Below the pieces are notes generated by a model. It made no database searches, was not told the origin of the DNA, and was given only the letters and a program-made list of their open reading frames with translations. From Trematomus loennbergii (lineage: Eukaryota; Chordata; Actinopteri; Perciformes; Nototheniidae), in NCBI GenBank assembly GCA_012861695.1, contig JAAOOA010000127.1, positions 21,581,267 through 21,645,266 on the forward strand: a stretch of DNA of 64,000 nucleotides, written 5' to 3'. Position 1 is the first letter of the stretch. The number at the start of each line of letters is the position of its first letter. Below, in pieces: positions 38,101 through 49,610 of this stretch. A program made the translations under genes and the position numbers.

Positions 38101-39149
38101 CTGAGATAAAACATGCGTGTGGTTCAGCGTTTCCTTAAACCACTTGTTCATGAGTGGCACAATAATAATGCTTATTATTCAAAAGAAAAGACAGGCAAAC
38201 ACATTTTAACATGTATTCAAACACAAGGACAAGCACCCCGGCAGGTTGTGATTACAGTTTTTGAAAAGAACCAAACACTTGTATAAGATGCAAGTTTAAA
38301 AAAAAAGTATTTATAATATGATACAAGGATATGTTGTGCAAGAGGTTGTTGGGGCTGTGAGACCTGTACATTATGAACAAAGCACTTTAAAATTCAACCT
38401 GGAAGCAGAACACGGCTACTGGGCCATGATTGTGTCAAACGGCTAACTGTCAAGATACTAGCTGTAAGAAACAAATGGTTTCCACTTGTATACAATGGCT
38501 GTATATGATTAGGTTACATATTTATATAAAGTGCAAAAGAAAACACTTACAGCGAAGTCTGAAGTGCTTTGTGACTGAGTGTAAGCCCTCCACCACATGC
38601 TGAAGCGTCATATGGCCGAGTGGCTGGGCTAAAGTCTACAGACATGGCAGGGCAGCATCTCAAACTGTTGGCAAAAGTTCAGCTGCAGAATATACTGTAT
38701 TACAAAATGCATTAAAGGATGCAATATATTGACTTTTACAAATATAATCAATTTGAAAAGTTGTGGAAAAGTTTGCTAGAATTCCCCTTTTTACAGTTAT
38801 AAATACACACTTGTCGTTTACTGCTCCTTTTACACTGAAGCATAGCACCACATGCTCTCAATTTGTATCAACCTTGAATATAAAATAACCTGAAATACAT
38901 GAGGAAGTTCTTATCAGGGGAATAAGAAGCCTTTGACATTAAAGATATAAGAAAATATATGCACTGTTAGTGACTAGATTACATGTTTTGTTTATAGTTC
39001 ATAATTCTGGGTTGTCTCTAATAATGCTTCAAGGTTACAAAAAGCGAGTGAACTCTGCGTCACAGTCGAGAGAGCAAGGAGGCATCAAGCGGTCCGTCGG
39101 ACTCTGTCCAGCACCTCGCCGTGTCAAAGCACCTGCAGCCGGGGATTCT
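38101..39149 (-). other. hbp1: Likely hbp1 3' UTR and flank
   Basis: AT-rich sequence directly downstream of the hbp1 stop codon (39150-39152). No canonical AATAAA was found on the minus strand here, so the 3' end cannot be placed. Confidence 0.4.
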
Positions 39150-42100
39150 CTAGGTCTGCTGGGAGCCCTGTGGAGGAAGACATCAGCCATTAGTCCACAG
39201 TAGGGCGGACACATGATTGAAACCAAAGACTGGGTGAATATAATATTTACAGTTTGGATATATATGTTGTTCCTTACCGAGTTGGTTCTTTTACGTTTCC
39301 AGCAGTCTGGATTGATTCTTTTCTGCTCCTCAGCCAGGACTTTGGCCTCCATGGTGTACAGCCTCCGCTCTTCATTCTTCATCTTCTTCCACTTGTCACC
39401 CAGGATGACACTAATGGCTCTGTGAGTGTAAGGTGAGAGACAGAAGATAAAGTACTCGCCTTTCCCAGACTAATGAAGCTCAGCGCAAGTTCAACCAGGA
39501 AGACCGCCTTTACTAATCCATTTACTCTCTCTCCTCTCAATAAGTGATCGGGGGCGTCACTCCCCAGCATAACCAATCACTTCGCTCTATTCTCACAAGC
39601 CTATCATAGCGCTCTGCTAAACCTTTTTAAGTCTGCTCCCCCCTCTGACAGCTGTCATTTCAGGAGACTCGACGCAACCCTCCTCCACCCCTTTTCACCT
39701 CCTGTCCCTCTGAGGGTCAAGCTAAGCCACTCCCCTTCAGACCGACCCCAACTATCCATTCACCACCACCAGGGTCTAGACCCCGGGGGGGATTTCATCG
39801 GATCGGTTCTCCCATCCCGAATGATACTCCCGCACAACGGGGCCTAATCGCCAAAACTCCATTACATTCATTTGTGTATTCCTGGCAATAAATATGTATT
39901 CTTAAATCAAACCCGTCTCTCCTGATTGAATTGTCTTAGAAGGATCTATCCAACTTTGCTCTTTTCTTCTTCTTTTGTTGAGAAAAAGAATATTGTGCGC
40001 ATTTCTATTTTTATATTTTCAACCCAAGCTATCGTTTAGATCAGAGTAAATACAGGAAAAGAAACAGAACAATGGAATAGTACAGTATGCCATAAAATAC
40101 AAAAAAGTGATGAAGTGAATTATGCCATACAAAGTCATTGTCAAGTGGGAAATAAGTATTTTTTTGTGTTTCTCTTATTAACCTAAGATACTGTGATGTT
40201 TGGCTGTGAATACGTTTGTCTGTGAAAAAGACATATGAAGGACAGACCATCTATTTCTATTTAATTTTGTTGTTTTTTTTTAGAAAGGGGCAGGTAATAT
40301 AAGATTTATTTTTCTTCTTCCTGCTCCTTTTCGGTCAATGGTGTGTTTACGATTATTATACTTTAAGATTTGCATACCATGAACGGAACAAATAAAAATG
40401 AAATGATAGTAAAACGTGTATCATAGTACGGTATGCAATCAAAAAGTCGTAAAAATGTCCTGATAAAAATCTATAAAACTCATTGTATAGTATGACACTT
40501 AAATTGCATAAAATACTAAAAAAGATATGCTATGAAAATGTTAAAAAGATAAGGGCAAAAAAGTAATAATAGAGGATAACCAAACCGTAAAAGATAAGTC
40601 AGTATAATATCTAATAAAGACATGTTGGCCCCTTACGGCCAGATGTTCCACCTCAGGTGCTGAATCTGGGGCCTGTGGCTTTAAATGACAAATGAATATA
40701 CATGTGTAATGGCCCAAGAGAATATAATTAGATTGAAGGTGAAGTTTAATGATAATCCTACGGTAGAATGGTATCATTTGAAAGAAAAACAACACCATAA
40801 AATTAAATATATTCTCTAGGTGGAAGGGAGCTCTTTTTTCCCACGCAGGGAAACCAAAGTGTCTGGGAGGAGATTGGCTTCATAAATTGGCCCGGCGCTC
40901 GTTTGGAGATAAATGCATTGCTCATGGGATCTTAAATGGTGGATCTTAAACATCCCATTGCACAATGAGACTGTACGGTCATATTAAACTACTTACTCTT
41001 CATCATTTCCACTTCCTGGGCTGAATGTGAGGAACTTTCATTTAACAGAAAGGCGAATGTGGACACCTGAAGATGTAACACAGTGATATAGAAATGAATC
41101 ACAATGGCTGTTTGCGTACCTGTTGTCCTTCCCAGGATACATATGCGTGTACTCTACTCTGTACTTCTTGGCGAAGAGCATGAAGGCATTCATTGGACGC
41201 TTGCATTTTATAGGCGTGGCAACAGTGGCTGTCACTGAGGTGTTGCTCTTGTTGGATTTTCCGGTGGAGGATGAGGGGAGCCGGAGCGCTCCAGCTTGTC
41301 ACAGTCCGGACTGACGGCGCCGCTGCTGGACAGAGACGTCCTGCGCTGCCGGGCCATGCTGCTCAGGACGTACACTGCCGAGGAGTCCAGGGGGTGAAGT
41401 CATAGCTGCAGGAGGACACAAGGGAGAGTAAAGATAGCTGTTCATATTGTGTTATTAGTTTCGTTTTTTGTGTCTATATGGGCTGTCTGATACAAATATT
41501 ATCTGAAAATGTCATTTGTCAATAAAAAAGCATTTCTAAAAAATACAAAGAATTGACATGTAAAGGAGCGTAATCATTTTGAGTGTACAGTGTGCTGCAT
41601 TTCGTTTTGAAAAGATCGGGTTTTAGGCATATTTATGTTTTGCAAACCGCATTAAATGTTGCAGTTTGTAGTATTTGTAAAAGATGATGATTAGACAAGG
41701 AATGTGTACAAGAAGGCTGCAATCTAAGAATTGACTAATTTATGGTTACAATTTTTGGGAAGTTATAATTACTTTATTAAAGAATACTTTAACTTAATGT
41801 GATGTTATGCTAAAGAAGTTCGGCTGCATTTGGCCGTACCCAAGAGGCAAAAATATAGTTGCTAAAAGCAGAAGAATAATAATTTGTACCTGTAGATTAA
41901 TCCCTAAGACCCCTGTCATATTCTCATTTGATGAATTGTTATTCAAAAAGAATGATATCTACTATAGTAAGTCTCTTCATTGCATAAAGCAAGATCACAT
42001 TATTGTACCTTCTGAAGGTGTCAAAGACAACAGAGTCATCGCAGTTGATGGCTTCTGGGTGGTTTGGGGGGAGGCACACGTTGCCCACCTGCATCTCGTA

Positions 42101-45100
42101 ACAAGGGATCCCATGATGCACCACGGTGAGGCTCGGATAAAGGAACACCACCCTGAAAAACACAGATGGTACATTTTAAAACAGTTCTAGTCATACAGCT
42201 GTTTATTTAAACATAAACCAAAAGGAGTTTTTCCATTAAGACATTTTTTTTTCTCATATTTCAATGAAATCATAAATATATAATGTAAAAAAATATCAAT
42301 ATTTGTATTTATTTTTAACATATATTAACTTCTAAATTCTTGTTTTACCTCTGCTTTTGACAAAAAATGGGTGATCCAATCGGCATTCAGCTGTCAAAAG
42401 GCCCTCCTCAGGTGAGCCGGGGTCAAAGGTCAGTTTGAGGACAGCCTGGCCAAAAGACACCGTCTCTTCATGGCTCACCAACTTCATCCCCTCTGAACCG
42501 TATCTCTGTGAAAGAAGCAAAAGACCAATGAGAGAAATGTTTTGCATAATGAGGAAGTAGTTTAACTCGCCACCAGAGAGTGAATTGCTGAAGTAACAGC
42601 TTTCCCATTGCCTGAAAAACTTCCATTATACTAAATGAGACCACCTCTGCGAATCAACAAGACAGTCTTCAGTCATACACTCAGTTTCTCTTCCTCTACT
42701 TTTAGCTTTGCTGCCACCTTGTGGTCATTAAAAGCAGTTGTCTTGACTACTGACATCACAAGGAATTAGGGATGCTCCGATCGATCGGTCACCGATCGAG
42801 ATCTGCCGATACTCACTCTCTACCGATCGATCGGTGCTCTCTAAACATGCCGATCGCGAGAGCCGATCGCATGACGTAAAATACATGACACTTTTCTCTG
42901 TGCGCGGCAAAACAAGCTCGTCAAAATGGCTTCACCAGTCTGGCAGTATTTTAAGGTGTCCGAAAAAGACAGTAAAATAGCGGTATGCAACGTGTGTGTG
43001 AAGCAGAAATCCTGCAGCTCCACCCGATGTGACGGACCGGTGAGCGGAGCAAAACACACAATAGTTAGACCTAACACACTTAGCTATTTTATCTACCTCT
43101 GGAACAAGCTAAACTAGTTATACATATATTTATTCTTCACTGTCGGGTCACTCATTACTGGATCAGTGAGCTGCAGGAGATACTGACAGGCTGTCAGGAG
43201 AGGGGGAGAGAGAGAGAGGGGGAGAGAGGAAAAGAGAGCGCTTCCGCTCATTTCTCCCATGTTATTATCCAAAGTGAATGTAAACTTGAATAATGTACTT
43301 CATTTGAATGTAATAATTAAGTTGATTGTTGTTTGTGGAAGCTCCAGTGAATGAGCCCCATTAACTGAGTTTTAAACATCACTTTAAATGGAAGTGATGT
43401 TTAAATCTTCCATTTAGGCCCCGCCCACTCGATCGGATCAGCGATCGGTATCGGCCGATACTGATTCCGGCGATCGGCCCCAAAATTGGTGATCCGAGCA
43501 TCCCTACAAGGAATCATGCACTTCACTCTACTAGCAGTCAGCAATCCTGAGGGATGCAAACTAATTACAAAGGGTTTGATCAGTCAGGAACAGCTGCTTT
43601 TTAAATATGAATAGGTAAAACCAACAAGAAGGCAAGCAAGGCAGGTGTATTTCAAAAGCATGTTCATTACAAAGACCGAAACCCAATTTACATTCAAAAA
43701 AGAAAGACTTAGAAGAATCTGAAAGATTTGAGCTTAGCTTTAAATCTACATGCAGTTTTTATAGACTGCGGCTCTTCAGGCAAAGCACTCTCAAGGTGGA
43801 GGCCACAGTAACTAAAAGCCCCTTCACCAGTGCCTGATCCAAATCTGGGTTTAACCAAAACGGCAGTCTGGAGACCGGAGAGGGCTGATGGGGAATCATC
43901 TGTGAGCAGGTCCGAATAAACTGGGGAGCTGAACCATTAATGTTGTACGAGTTGAAGTTCAACTGTTGAATGTTTTGATAATGCAGTGAAAATACTTTTG
44001 CAGTTATCGGTTCAACATTAAAGCGTAAACTAGATCAGATGTTGAACGAATACTTTTACAAAATATTTCTTAAGCAGTAGATTGATAATCTCTTAATGAC
44101 TGATGTTATTTTCTAAATGAAGTCTGACACCCAGGATGAATCTCTAGTTTTTACCTGCTCTCTGGCTTTAAGGTTGCGTGATGAAGAGGTATGGATTCAT
44201 TTCCTGCTGCTGTTTTTGTTTTTTGGGGCCAACATAAGGAATTCAGTTGTATTCATGTTAAGCTGTAAGAATGTGTTTGGATCCAATAATCTATGTCAGT
44301 CCGGCATTTTTTAGGTTGCCTATTGGGCTTAGGTGATTGGAAAAAGATTGCATGTTTTTGAAATCAGGTAGTGCAATCTTTTGTTCGGCATACATGTGTT
44401 TGCATCCCTGAAAACTAAACATGAGCTGTACAAAGCGGGAACCTATTCCAGCCGATTCGTATTAAATATCTTACGGTTTGTTGCCTACCTTTAAAGAGAA
44501 GGAGAATGGCCTCATGGTTTCATCGTCTGTGTCCTCATCAGAATCCCCCAGTTCATCCGCGTCCTGCACTCCACATTCGGACCTCGGTGGAAGCGCAGGC
44601 GAGTTCCTGAATAAAAACACAACAATGTGACATGATGAATAAGCAGTGTTGATACTGAGAAGAGAATTCTGGAAAAGGTTGCAATACTGCTTTTTGGACA
44701 CCAGGGGTCAGAATTTCTTTACACATTTTTGTAGCAGTTGTAGAGTGAGGATTCTTTGAACTATGTGTAAACAAGAGTGTTGTCAGAACCTCTAAAGCTT
44801 CTGTTTTTATTTCATTTTTGGTTATTATTAGCAAACTTTGAGGGCAATCAGTACTTTTTACAATACTAATTACAGGTCTGTTCACAAACAGTTCTGACAA
44901 GTTTCAATGAAAGATAGAAAAAAAAAATGTTCTCAAGTCTGAAATAAAAATGTGTGTGGCTTACATTTGCACATTACCGTTTAAACAATAATAGATTGAA
45001 GAAACATGACTAATGACTGTAATGACCACCAGTGCATGCAGACACGTTCAAGTGAAACCTGAGCTTTTCTAAAGAACACCTGAGAATTATGACTCATAGC

Positions 45101-46421
45101 TAGTTACCAGAATCCACAGTGAATACCGTTTGTACATGAGTTGTGTTTTCACCTTTAAGGAAGCAATGCCAGGCTGTGGAGGGCCAGGAGTGGGACCAGG
45201 CCATGTCTTCATCATCAGAAAAAGAGGAGGACATTGAGAAAACTCCAGATTCGGACTCACTGCTGGCCTATTGTATATTAAAAAATAACGTGAAAGAATT
45301 ACATTAGTTTACATGTAATACACAATTTATGGTTGAATCTTAAGTTTACAATGTTGTCTGAAGTGAAGGGTTACCCTGACACGCCTGCGCTCCCTGAGGT
45401 AGCCTCTGGACGGGATGGGGGCACTGCTGGCTAATGGGGGCGAGCGTAGGAATGTAAACTATTACTGATGTGGACTGGTGATGATCTGGAAAAAAAGACA
45501 ACATCATTCACATTTATTTGGTCACTGTTGATACTTAATATTTGTGTTTTTAATAATCTACAGACAGCAAAAGGTGATTCAGTTGTTCAGCAGAAGCAGG
45601 GTTTAGACAGTAAGACAGGGACAGAAAGCTATTCACTTTATTGATTGCTGAAAATGTACAGAATTTCGTAAGATATTTAACACATTTTCTAAATGATGTG
45701 ACTAACTCGACAGTCCTGCTATGTGGAGCACCCCCCAGGGGAAGCAGTGTAATTATGTTGTACAGGGGTTGTACACTTCTCTGTGTTTATATCCCTGAAT
45801 ACGCTCATCAGACTTTTGATTTTCATACTATTTTGCCTCAGTACAAACCTCTTGAGGGGGGCGCTCTTTAGCAGGAGGTCTTAGGATTGGTGGCAATGTT
45901 AGCCAGCTCAGCCAGCCAGTTGGTGCTGGGTGAGCAGCTGAGCTCCTGGTGGGACACTCCTGCTCCAACCTGAAATATCCCTGGAGACCTCTGGTCCTCC
46001 TCCACCTCCTGCAGCTCCGGCAGGTCATCTGGGGAGAAGTCAACGGTCAAATTCATAATCCCAGGACTGTGACTAACATTTATTTTCATTGTCTATAAAT
46101 CTGTCAATACCTTTCTCGAATATTTGATTAGTTGTTTGGTCTAAAAAAATATCACTTTGTTTTTCCAACTACCAAGATGATGACTTAATGCCATATAGAT
46201 CAGTACAAATCCAGATTTAAAAATCAGGAATCAGATTGTATTCGTAATATTCTCAAACCAATGGACAACATAAATTAATCGCAAATCTGATTATTAACAT
46301 GTGGAAAAGGCCAGTGTAAAATGTGATTTTGCTGTGTTGGGATGTTACCATATTCCATGTGGCATGCAGGTGAGGAAGGCAGGTCCTCGTTGCACTTGAG
46401 TGGATCGAAAGACTCGTCCAT
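39150..46421 (-). CDS. hbp1: HBP1, HMG-box transcription factor 1 (frame broken by six 1-bp deletions)
   Basis: HBP1 is a nuclear HMG-box protein that represses growth and Wnt-target genes and binds RB-family proteins. Coding exons in transcript order are 46349-46421, 45849-46028, 45375-45485, 45153-45267, 44489-44606, 42349-42505, 42009-42152, 41120-41405, 39278-39419 and 39150-39167, all with GT-AG sites. The start Met precedes DESFDPLKCNEDLPSS, like the vertebrate N-terminal region. Recognisable parts are SHSWPSTAWHCFLK, the AXH domain (RYGSEGMKLVSHEE, YPSLTVVHHGIPC), YDFTP, LDSSAVYVLSSMARQRR, the HMG box (KCKRPMNAFMLFAKKYRVEY to KRKRTNS) and the C-terminus GSQQT. Single bases are missing near 45871-45877, 45436-45440, 44567, 42139-42141, 41390-41394 and 41275-41278; each shifts the frame. 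Restoring six bases gives 1,350 nt (449 aa; human is 514). Read literally, the gene is disrupted. Confidence 0.92.
39430..39935. repeat. GC-richer repeat-like block in the last large hbp1 intron
   Basis: This C-rich block (CCTCCACCCC, GGGTCTAGACCCCGGGGGGG, CCCGCACAACGGGGCC) ends in CAATAAATATGTATTC plus CCCGTCTCTCCTGATTG. It differs sharply in composition from the intron around it and carries a polyadenylation-like end, as a solo LTR or retroposon would. No terminal TG...CA pair or target duplication could be fixed, so the class is uncertain. Confidence 0.35.
42767..43506 (+). mobile_element. hAT-type DNA transposon, non-autonomous, in an hbp1 intron
   Basis: The terminal inverted repeats are TAGGGATGCTCCGATC and GATCCGAGCATCCCTA, flanked by a perfect 8-bp target duplication CAAGGAAT (42759-42766 and 43507-43514). 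Both are hallmarks of hAT elements. Dense CGATCGG/GCCGAT motifs near both ends resemble transposase-binding sites. A short plus-strand frame (42926-43117) begins MASPVWQYFKVSEKDSKIAV and goes on to CNVCVKQKSC, the start of a BED-type zinc finger as in hAT transposases. The catalytic domain is absent. It is antisense to hbp1, in the intron between exons 44489-44606 and 42349-42505. Confidence 0.93.
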
Positions 46422-46507
46422 TGTCACAATATTCTACTGTTTCCTCTCTCTTTAACAGGCTGCAGGTCTGTTTACTCAGCTTCCGTCATCATATGCTGCC
46501 ACATCAG
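46349..46507 (-). other. hbp1: hbp1 exon 2, including 5' leader
   Basis: The acceptor at 46508-46509 follows a strong pyrimidine tract (CTTTTTTCTCCCCTTTTTG on the minus strand). The exon then runs through leader sequence to the start codon at 46419-46421 and to the GT donor at 46347-46348. An in-frame TAG 15 nt upstream of the start codon makes that Met the first usable one in this frame. Confidence 0.6.
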
Positions 46508-47765
46508 CTGATTTCATGCAAAACAAAAAGGGGAGAAAAAAGTGAGTTTTCACATTTAAAGTGAAACTGCTGCACAATGCTGCATTAAAATAATCACTAA
46601 CCCTAACCCACTAAAAAGGATTGCATACGCCTGAATGGCGATACGCGTGTTTTTGATAGTGATATGGTTTCAGGAAGACATAATGAACGGATTAATGTAG
46701 TGGATAAAAAAAAAACATTATCACAGTAGCCAAATGTTTCTGAACGCGCAAATAAATAAACAGCTGTGACAGTCTGTTATCATAGCAAGACATGTCATAT
46801 ATTGCATGATTAAAATGGAGAAGGTATGAAGCATTTAGGGAATCCTTTGTCTCTGAATCGACACAGTATACCACTGCGGCTGGTCACGTGACCCGCTGCA
46901 TGGAGGCCTTGTTTATAAACTTAAAGGGATTTGGCGCATGCGTACCAGAGCTCATTCATTCATAACTGCGTAGCAAAAGTGAAAAATAGCAGGAATTCCT
47001 CTGTTAAAGTGGCTTTTAAAGATGCGAAAACTGGAGGTTGGAAGAAAATACGAAGTAAAAGAGTGTAATCCTGATTTTAATATAACATAATGTGTTTTTT
47101 AGCGACATGCAAAGTAAAAAAATCATTACAAATATGTACAAAAAAGAGTGACGATCAAATGATTCAGTTTACAAGAAGGAAATAACGGATATGTGCGTTC
47201 CAACCGTCATTGCACGCTCTGACAAACGTCGCTTTGACTTCGTAAACACGGACACGAATAACATACAGTAAATATAACGATTCAGAAGTATTAAAAGGTC
47301 CAAAAAGAGAGATTGGCACTCGGGCCTGCTGTTCCCCACTCCCCAAAAGCAGTAGCAGTGTTCAGTCCCAGAGGCTGTCGGGTCTAACACTGTAAACAAA
47401 AGAATGTCAACAAGTTGAGGCATGACGCAACCTCACTGCCCCGTTCAAAATGAATGACACAAAAACACGGAGAGGCTTTTAAAACGAGACTTTTACACGA
47501 CTCAAAGCAGATTTCACCAAATGAATGACATGTTTTTTATACACAGAAGAGCTTTTGGTTGGGCTTGTTATCACCAAAACAACAAGCGTCATCGCGAAAA
47601 AAAACATTGTCGAGCACAACCTGTCATTGGAGATCAAATAAAGGCGTGACAACCCAGCTAAAACATCGAGTTAGAACAGCAAATACACCAATCACACGAC
47701 GCTAACGTTAAAAATACGTTTAAACCGTTTATTTCTTCGATAAAAGTAGTCTGTTTTCCACTTAC

Positions 47766-47835
47766 CAAACCAGTCGCCATAAAGAAACTCTCTGGCATGA
47801 ACTCGAAGGGTGGGAATGAATGCATACAGAGAAAG
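47766..47835 (-). other. hbp1: Probable hbp1 first exon
   Basis: The sequence ATGGCGACTGGTTTG ends exactly at a good donor (GTAAGT, 47760-47765). If joined to exon 2 at 46507, this ATG opens a 16-codon upstream reading frame that stops before the main start. The upstream limit of the exon is a guess. Confidence 0.45.
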
Positions 47836-47839
47836 CCTC

Positions 47840-47990
47840 CTATTGGTGGATAAGAACATCAATAACAAGAATCCGGAATTCTATTGGTTCACATGATTGA
47901 GAAAAACATTGAAGGCGGGGCCTAGTTTGTTTTTCATCGTATGATTGGATGAAAGTACATGCCTATTACTGCCCAGTAACAGCTGATTGG
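47840..47990 (-). promoter_or_regulatory. hbp1: Likely hbp1 promoter with CCAAT and GC boxes
   Basis: Just upstream of the probable first exon, ATTGG (CCAAT on the gene strand) occurs at 47842-47846, 47883-47887, 47944-47948 and again near 47986. A GC box (GGCGGGGCC) lies at 47914-47922. No TATA box was seen. Spacing and content fit a housekeeping-type promoter. Confidence 0.5.
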
Positions 47991-48254
47991 GAATAACAGG
48001 AACAATGCATGGTTATTTTTTTAATCAACAATGTTGCAACCACAGCAAGAAGTATAGTCTGCTTTCTAGATGTAGTGTCATTTACCTTGCAGTTGAGTAA
48101 TTGCAGTTACAATTGTAACTGTTTTACAACAACATTATTCAAACAAATGCATACACTGAATGACAAATGTAATACAAAGAATGCGTTACAGAATTGTATG
48201 GCTGTTCCATAATTGTGACAAAATATTAAGTGAAACGCAAATATAAAAATGTTC

Positions 48255-48260
48255 TTTATT
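48255..48260 (-). terminator. prkar2b: Candidate prkar2b polyadenylation signal
   Basis: TTTATT on the plus strand is AATAAA on the gene strand, about 1.35 kb beyond the prkar2b stop codon. It would make the 3' UTR roughly 48235-49610, a plausible length. Confidence 0.45.
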
Positions 48261-48447
48261 GACATGAAAAGTTAAACATACAGTACTTTCAGCCAGTATC
48301 ATGGGTTTGCCTTCAAAAATGACCAGCACTACCTGCACAAAGGGGGGGAAGGTCAGAATGTTTCAATGTTAAACCAGCGTTGAACAGTTTAAGCTGCAGT
48401 AAACCACAGACAAATTACAGAAGACTTCAATTATTAATCTTAAAAAT

Positions 48448-48455
48448 AGAGAAGA

Positions 48456-48542
<87 letters not shown>
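48448..48542 (+). repeat. GA microsatellite
   Basis: (GA)n of about 95 bp with one AAAG and a few early interruptions. On the minus strand it is a TC tract inside the likely prkar2b 3' UTR. Confidence 0.95.
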
Positions 48543-48544
<2 letters not shown>

Positions 48545-49610
48545 CCACTTTAGATTCCTGCTTAGAGGGAACGTTGGAACATATGTTTCCAAAAGTAGTT
48601 GGCAGAGGTAGACAGCAATAATGAATGTCATAATCATAATGTATGTTTCACAGACACAAAAACAATATGACCTACATTTTACATTAAAACACAGGAAAAT
48701 CAATTGTTTCAAGACACTGCCTATAATGACTAGTCTAGTGGGGCAACTTATTCAATTAAAGCTGGGCCTATATAATAACAGTAAATACTCAGTTTCAAAT
48801 TGTACAGCAATGTGTTGTATATTCTTACAAAACTATCAGCTATCTCTCTGAAGTTTGTTTTTTTGCAAAAGCATAGAATTAGGCTAACAGCCACAAACAC
48901 ACTTACCAACGATGATATAAAGTTTATGAACGTGTTCAAGGGGATCAACATTATGATAAACAGAAACGTATTTTGTAAAAATGTTAAAGTACTGCCAAGT
49001 TTACATTCTGTGGTAATCAAAATGTGAAATATGTTATCAAATCAACTTCTTTTACAAATTGTAATCCTTTCTCATATTGTGGCACTTGTACCAGTGCACC
49101 TCATGCCGCAAATGTTAGTGCTCTAGCCAAAAATGACGAGAGATCGTGACATATTTGCTCACCATTATCCAGTAAGAAATTAGCTTTGGCATCTGATTTC
49201 CACAAACAATGTTTAGAAATGTAGTACAAACGATATTATACTGTAGGTGTAACTATAACACTGTGGAGAAAAAGGTGAGCAATAACAAAAGTGTTCAATA
49301 TACAAACAGATAATGCGTCTTACACTGACAGGTAAAATGTACGCTTACATTTTAAGGTGAGAATCGTGACAATTCTACTTCAAACAAGCTTTAAGCATCT
49401 CTGCTTTGGCTTACTGTAACACGCTGTGGCAACTCTGCTAAAATGAACCTCGTCTCATATGGGATTCTGACGTAGTCTGTTATATTTATCTGACACACAA
49501 ATGTAGTAGTGGATATTCACATTTGTTGTAAGAAAAGCTGTTTAAGTGATAATGGGGGAAACATCGTAACAACCCTCTTTTTCATCCACCAATTCATGGT
49601 CCATTGCTGT

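Noticed and set aside
41038..41302. Two overlapping minus frames in the HMG exon taken as separate genes
   Set aside because: They are one hbp1 exon read in shifted frames because of the missing bases at 41275-41278 and 41390-41394.
46433..46439. CAGTAG tandem (NAGNAG) acceptor just before the hbp1 start
   Set aside because: The sequence before it is purine-rich (AAAGAGAGAGGAAA) with no pyrimidine tract; the acceptor at 46508 is much better.
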